Of a stretch of DNA of 64,000 nucleotides, positions 59,805-64,000 are shown piece by piece. A program made the position numbers and the translations under genes. A model generated the notes under the pieces. That model ran no database searches, was not told the origin of the DNA, and was given only the letters and a program-made list of their open reading frames with translations. How positions within the stretch are numbered: the stretch's first letter is position 1; each line of letters opens with the position of its first letter. The DNA comes from Macrobrachium rosenbergii (lineage: Eukaryota > Arthropoda > Malacostraca > Decapoda > Palaemonidae), in the NCBI RefSeq assembly GCF_040412425.1, contig NC_089766.1:48583297-48647296 (forward strand), written 5' to 3'.

Positions 59805-59972
59805 TACCACAGGTGAAAAATATGAGACAGGGTGTAGGTCTGACCGGTTTCGACTAAATTTTCAAGTCAATGGCTTGAAAATAAAGTCGAAACCGGTCAG
59901 ACCTACACCCCCATCTCTTACTTTTCACCTGTGGTAATGTGTGATAAATGAATCACGTACAAAATTATTGTA

Positions 59973-60044
<72 letters not shown>

Positions 60045-60058
60045 CATACACATTACAG
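59686..60058. mobile_element. Hairpin element E3 embedded in (TA)n
   Basis: (TA)n at 59730-59798, then arms of about 57 nt (59800-59856, 59886-59943) starting ACACATTACCACAGGTGAAA and ending GGTCTGACCGGTTTCGACT, then (TA)n at 59977-60038. GTGTGATAAATGAATCA occurs both before the first TA tract (59687) and after the hairpin (59938), so the left side is a truncated extra copy. Confidence 0.75.
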
Positions 60059-60354
60059 GAGGCGCTATTTTTCAAACTAACAGCAAGTATTTTGCGATAA
60101 AGTAGCTATGTTTAAACTCTTTTCCCCACAACAGCCACTAACCACAGCAGCGTACTAACTGTCAAGCACATAACTTCATTCTTAGGCCATTAGAGGTACA
60201 ATGGGATTCAACTATGGGGCTAAGTACTCTGCCGCTATAATATTGATTGATTGATTTATGACTACTACAACTGGCGTCACAACACGAAGGTTATTGACGC
60301 CGTATTAAAATGAAATAGGTAAATAAAACGATAAATAAATTTAAACAAGTAAAA
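60059..60354. other. Unclassified sequence
   Basis: Nothing recognised. Confidence 0.3.
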
Positions 60355-60743
60355 AATGTGCCGAAGTTTCTTTGGCGCAATTGAATTTTCTGTACAGCGT
60401 ATAATGCTGTATGAAACTCTCAGCCGCGGCCCATGAAACTTCCACCACGGCCCGGTGGTGGCCTGTGTTTGGCCTCAGTGGTCTGGTTAAACTACTTTAA
60501 TAATAATAATAATAATGTGTGTTTGGCACCTATAGCGGTGCCAGACGCACGATCATGGCTAACTTTAACCTTAAATAAAATAAAAACTACAAGGGCTACA
60601 GGGCTGCAATCTGGTATGTTTGATGATTGGAGGGTGGATGATCAACATGCCAATTTGCAGCCCTCTAGCCTCTGAAGTTTTTAAGATCGGGGGGCGGACG
60701 GACAAATAGCTATCTCAATAGTCTTCTTTTACAGAAAACTATA
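60355..60743 (+). mobile_element. Family C element, copy C24 (subtype II), with nested insertion
   Basis: Otherwise complete (5' hairpin, central hairpin, terminal hairpin). Interrupted at 60474-60517 within the GTGTT..TGGCACC block. Confidence 0.85.
60474..60517 (+). mobile_element. 44-bp truncated SINE G insertion with 10-bp TSD
   Basis: TGTGTTTGGC at 60464-60473 is repeated at 60518-60527. The insert is CTCAGTGGTCTGGTTAAACT, a short linker and (AAT)n. Its first 20 bases match the 3' end of the SINE at 61783-62050 (CCCAGTGGTCTGGTTAAACT). Confidence 0.85.
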
Positions 60744-60791
60744 AGGGTTTCATATAGGAAATATCTATAAATATAGAATTTAATCAACAAC

Positions 60792-60830
<39 letters not shown>

Positions 60831-60878
60831 AATAAAATAAATAATAGTTATAATAATACTGAGAGAAATAGAGAGAGA

Positions 60879-60929
<51 letters not shown>

Positions 60930-60960
60930 AGAAAATAAAATGTGTTCATGAGAATTTTTC

Positions 60961-61032
<72 letters not shown>

Positions 61033-61076
61033 CGAATCTAGAAAATAAACAGTGTTCACGCAGAATTTTTCCAAAG

Positions 61077-61134
<58 letters not shown>

Positions 61135-61140
61135 TCTGTT
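60744..61140. repeat. (AAT)n and inverted composite (GA)n array
   Basis: (AAT)n at 60788-60830. Then (GA)n at 60882-60926, 60964-61030 and 61085-61130 separated by TCTAGAAAATAAA, GTGTTCAYG and AGAATTTTTCCA, the reverse complement of the 27735-28240 unit. Confidence 0.85.
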
Positions 61141-61734
61141 GATCTATTCTGGGAAATATTTACATTTATATTACGGCAGGCACATTTTCCGTCTGCTCGG
61201 AGGTCAAAAGATTCCTGACTTTTGGCGAAACGAAATGATTCTTTTTTCTTCTTTTTTTGACCTCTACTGACAAAATACGTATTTTCTCTCCAAGGCTGTT
61301 ATCAGGTCATGAATAATTAAAATGATATTTCCTGATAAAGGTGGAAACAGGCAGAATTCAGATAGCAACGATTTTTTAATTTTAATTTTTAATTTTTTAA
61401 TTTTTTTTTTTTTTTTTTTTTTTTTTAAAGGTTCGACTGAGGGATCAAGGACAGAACTCGTGTCCCATTTAGACACAGCTATGTTATCCCCAGACCAAAC
61501 ATCGAAAATGTCCTAGGCGACCCTGGCCCAAGCCAGCGAACAATGGAAAAGCGGCTTGAGCCAGGCTCATCGCCCTCAGCGGAGGTGGAACAGGAAATGG
61601 ATCAATTCTGTTCACTTCTTAACAAAACCTCAGCGCTTATCGTGCGCTCTTTTTTTTTTTTTTTGTTTTTATATATAGGATTTATCCTCTTGTATGCTGT
61701 CTAACTCACGAAACATGAGCTGGGGATGACACGG

Positions 61735-61737
<3 letters not shown>
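61141..61737. other. Unclassified sequence with poly-T
   Basis: Poly-T at 61400-61426 followed by AAAGGTTCGACTGAGGGATC. It could be the poly-A end of a minus-strand retrocopy, but no parent gene was recognised. Second poly-T at 61650-61664. Confidence 0.35.
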
Positions 61738-61778
<41 letters not shown>

Positions 61779-62047
61779 CCTCACTGGACGGGTCGACATC
61801 GTACTCGGCTAGCACTTTGCTGGGCCCGCGTTCGACTCTCCGGCCGGCCAGTGAAGAATCAGAGGAATTTATTTCTGGTGGTAGAAATTCATTTCCCGGT
61901 ATAACGTGGTTCGGATTCCACAATAAACTGCAGGTCCCGTTGCTAGGTAACCAATTGGTTCTTAGCCACGTAAAATAAGTCTAATCCTTCTGGCCACCCC
62001 TAGGAGAGCTGTTAATCAGCCCAGTGGTCTGGTTAAACTAGGGTATA

Positions 62048-62104
<57 letters not shown>
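61738..62104 (+). mobile_element. SINE G inside a (CT)n tract
   Basis: (CT)n at 61738-61774, then a SINE (about 61783-62050). tRNA-like head ending in B box GCGTTCGACTCTCC (61828-61841), body with GGAATTTATTTCTGGTGG, GTGGTTCGGATTCCAC, CCAATTGGTTCTTAGCCACG, and 3' end GAGAGCTGTTAATCAGC and CAGTGGTCTGGTTAAACT, then (CT)n at 62052-62104. Best-preserved SINE of its type here; open frames are not genes. Confidence 0.75.
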
Positions 62105-62107
<3 letters not shown>

Positions 62108-62123
62108 AGAAATGTTGTCTCCA

Positions 62124-62199
<76 letters not shown>

Positions 62200-62498
62200 C
62201 CATAACACACACACACATATACATTATACGTATACATAAACGAGAAAAATAAAAAGGAATTGAAAATGTTGCGACAGACCCTGAAACGTTGAACACATTC
62301 ACTCCCGTCAGGATGGCATGCAACTGAAGAGAGAATGGAGCGCGGAGGAGTTTTCCATAGCTTGGCTGTACACACAGAGGAGCAGTCGACGAATTATTAT
62401 GCAATTCATGGGGTTAGTAATCTCCACAAGTCAGTGAGAGATGGAGTTTCCTTACGGGTGTTATAAAGTTATCTGACGAGGAAATGCAGGAAACAGTA
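62105..62498. repeat. (TA)n and unclassified spacer
   Basis: (TA)n at 62129-62198, short (AC)n at 62207-62217; the rest is unclassified. Confidence 0.7.
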
Positions 62499-62817
62499 TC
62501 TGTATATAGACCAGAATATAGAATTTGGGCCGAAGGCCAAGTGCTGGGACCTATGAGGTCATTCAGCGTTGAAATGGAAATTGACAGTGAGAGGTCTGAA
62601 AGGTTTAACAGGAGGAAAACCTCACTGTTGCATTAGCAAACAATTTTAAGAGAGGGTGGACAGTCTTATGGAAGAAGAGAATACGAACAGAGGTAGAGTA
62701 AAAGAAATGAGAGAGGTTGCAGCTAGGGGCCGAAGGGACGCTGCAAAGACCTGTAAGTAATGCCTACAGTGCACCACGTGCCCACAGTGACGGCACACCA
62801 CAGGAGTGTCTGTATAT
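62499..62817 (+). mobile_element. Family A retroposon, copy A20, with candidate 9-bp TSD
   Basis: TCTGTATAT at 62499-62507 and 62809-62817 brackets the element. The 3' end is altered (CACCACGTGCCCACAGTGAC). Confidence 0.78.
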
Positions 62818-62969
62818 GAGAGAAGATATGAGAGAAGACATATTGCAGTACAGAATCCTTTCAAGAAGGGAGATAAAACGCGAAGCATCCCCAATACAAA
62901 AGTATTATTCCTAACACAGAAAAATAAAAGCTAATGTCTGCATCTAAACGGATTTAATAAAAATAGCTA
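62818..62969. other. Unclassified spacer
   Basis: Contains GCATCTAAACGGATTTAA at 62940-62957, which recurs inside the following array. Confidence 0.4.
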
Positions 62970-63775
62970 AGGTCATTTAAACAAAGCAACTAACTTTGTC
63001 GGAGGCAGATTTAACCAACTGAAAAGAAGGTCATTTAAACAATGCAACTAACTTTGTTGGAGGCAGATTTAACCAACTGAAAAAAAGGTCATTTAAACAA
63101 AGCAACTAACTTTGTTGGAGGCAGATTTAACCAACTGAGAAACAGGTCATTTAAACACAGCAACTAACTTTTTTGGAGGCAGATTTAACAAACTGAAAAA
63201 TCCTTTTAAACAAAGGAGGCAGATAACCAACTGAAAAGAAGGTCATTTAAACAATACAAACTTTTTGGAGGCAGATTTAACAAACTGAAAAGAAGGTCAT
63301 TTAAACAAAGCAACTAAAGGCAGATTTAAAAACTGAAAAGAAGGTCCGCATCTAAACGGATTTAACCAATAATTTAAAAATAACAAACTGAAAAGTTCAT
63401 TTAAACAAAGCAACTAAAGGCAGCAAACTAACATTTTTTGGACTAACTTTTTTGGAGGCAGATTTAACAAACTGAAAAGAAGGTCATTTAAACAAAGCAA
63501 CTAACTTTTTTTGGAGGCAGATTTAACAAACTGAAAAGAAGGTCATTTAAACAAAGCAACTAACTTTGCTTTTTGGTCATTTAAACAGGCAGATTTAACA
63601 AACTGAAAGAAGGTCATTTAAACAAAGCAGATTTAACCAACTGAAAAGAAGGTCATTTAAACAAAACAGATTTTTTGCAACTAACTTTTTTGGAGGCAGA
63701 TTTAACCAACTGAAAAAAAGATTATTTAAACAAAGCAACTAACTTTTTTTTTTTTTGGAGGCAGATTTAACCAAC
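62970..63775. repeat. 58-bp tandem array
   Basis: Units GGTCATTTAAACAAAGCAAC, TAACTTTTTTGGAGGCAGAT, TTAACMAACTGAAAAGAA. The first three starts are at 62971, 63029 and 63087 (period 58). About 13 units, several shortened by internal deletions. GCATCTAAACGGATTTAA reappears at 63348-63365, showing a larger-scale duplication. Confidence 0.9.
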
Positions 63776-64000
63776 AAAATAACGTTCTCTGCAAGACAAA
63801 TTTATAATAAGAGCCTCTAACATCCTTCAAAAATCCTTCACGAAAGCAATGTATGGAATTCTGTTTGCAACCAAACGAGAGGAATTTGCACGCGAACATT
63901 CCTTCTCGTCTCAGCGACCCAACAAAAGATAACTAAGTTAATTGCAATTACTCCAAAAACTGGCGTAATCTCCCAGCACCTAAAGAATTCCATAAAGGTC
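63776..64000. other. Unclassified sequence
   Basis: Nothing recognised up to the window end. Confidence 0.3.

Overview
The window looks like gene-poor nuclear DNA from an animal, most likely a decapod crustacean. A caridean shrimp such as Macrobrachium is my best guess, from memory of similar repeats only. The sequence is AT-rich and very dense in (TA)n, (GA)n/(CT)n and (AAT)n microsatellites. No bacterial-style operons occur and no host exon, functional tRNA or rRNA could be recognised. Almost every open reading frame is an artefact of a microsatellite or lies inside a transposable element. The only protein-coding ancestry I can defend is decayed non-LTR retrotransposon (LINE) sequence.

Four repeat families make up most of the annotatable sequence. 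Family A is about 300 bp, with about 20 copies (17 on +, 3 on -). It has hairpins at both ends and, in the best copies, 9-17 bp target-site duplications, so it behaves like a retroposon. Family C is about 350-400 bp, with about 24 copies. It is a string of hairpins: a short one at the 5' end, a 35-bp-stem hairpin in the middle and a 9-bp-stem hairpin at the 3' end. No terminal inverted repeats or target-site duplications were seen. Family B is a LINE/SINE pair: a LINE whose decoded C-terminus is followed by a 3' UTR and an (AAT)n tail, and a tRNA-headed SINE that carries the same last ~80 bp and tail. Families D to H are further tRNA-like SINEs, some ending in (TA)n.

Layout. 1-5 kb: family A, a foldback element, a hAT-type MITE with a perfect 8-bp duplication, LINE tails, and a family C copy whose end has grown into a minisatellite. 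5-20 kb: alternating A, B and C copies with long microsatellites and two hairpin elements embedded in (TA)n. 20.6-22.8 kb: three unrelated minisatellite arrays in a row. 24.6-26 kb: a family A copy interleaved with LINE fragments, then a second LINE remnant on the minus strand. 27.7-28.2 kb: a (CT)n composite array with a counterpart at 60.9-61.1 kb on the other strand. 32.7-33.9 kb: a LINE C-terminal remnant. 37.1-38.4 kb: a LINE endonuclease/RT remnant. 39-62 kb: more A, B and C copies, two A/C chimeras, SINE D copies, a 146-bp perfect-looking foldback, and a family C copy carrying a nested 44-bp insertion with a 10-bp duplication. 63-63.8 kb: a 58-bp tandem array.

There is no working gene system in the window. 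The interest lies in how the repeats are built, nested and fused. Copy boundaries are by eye and accurate to roughly 5-15 bp unless a target-site duplication fixes them.
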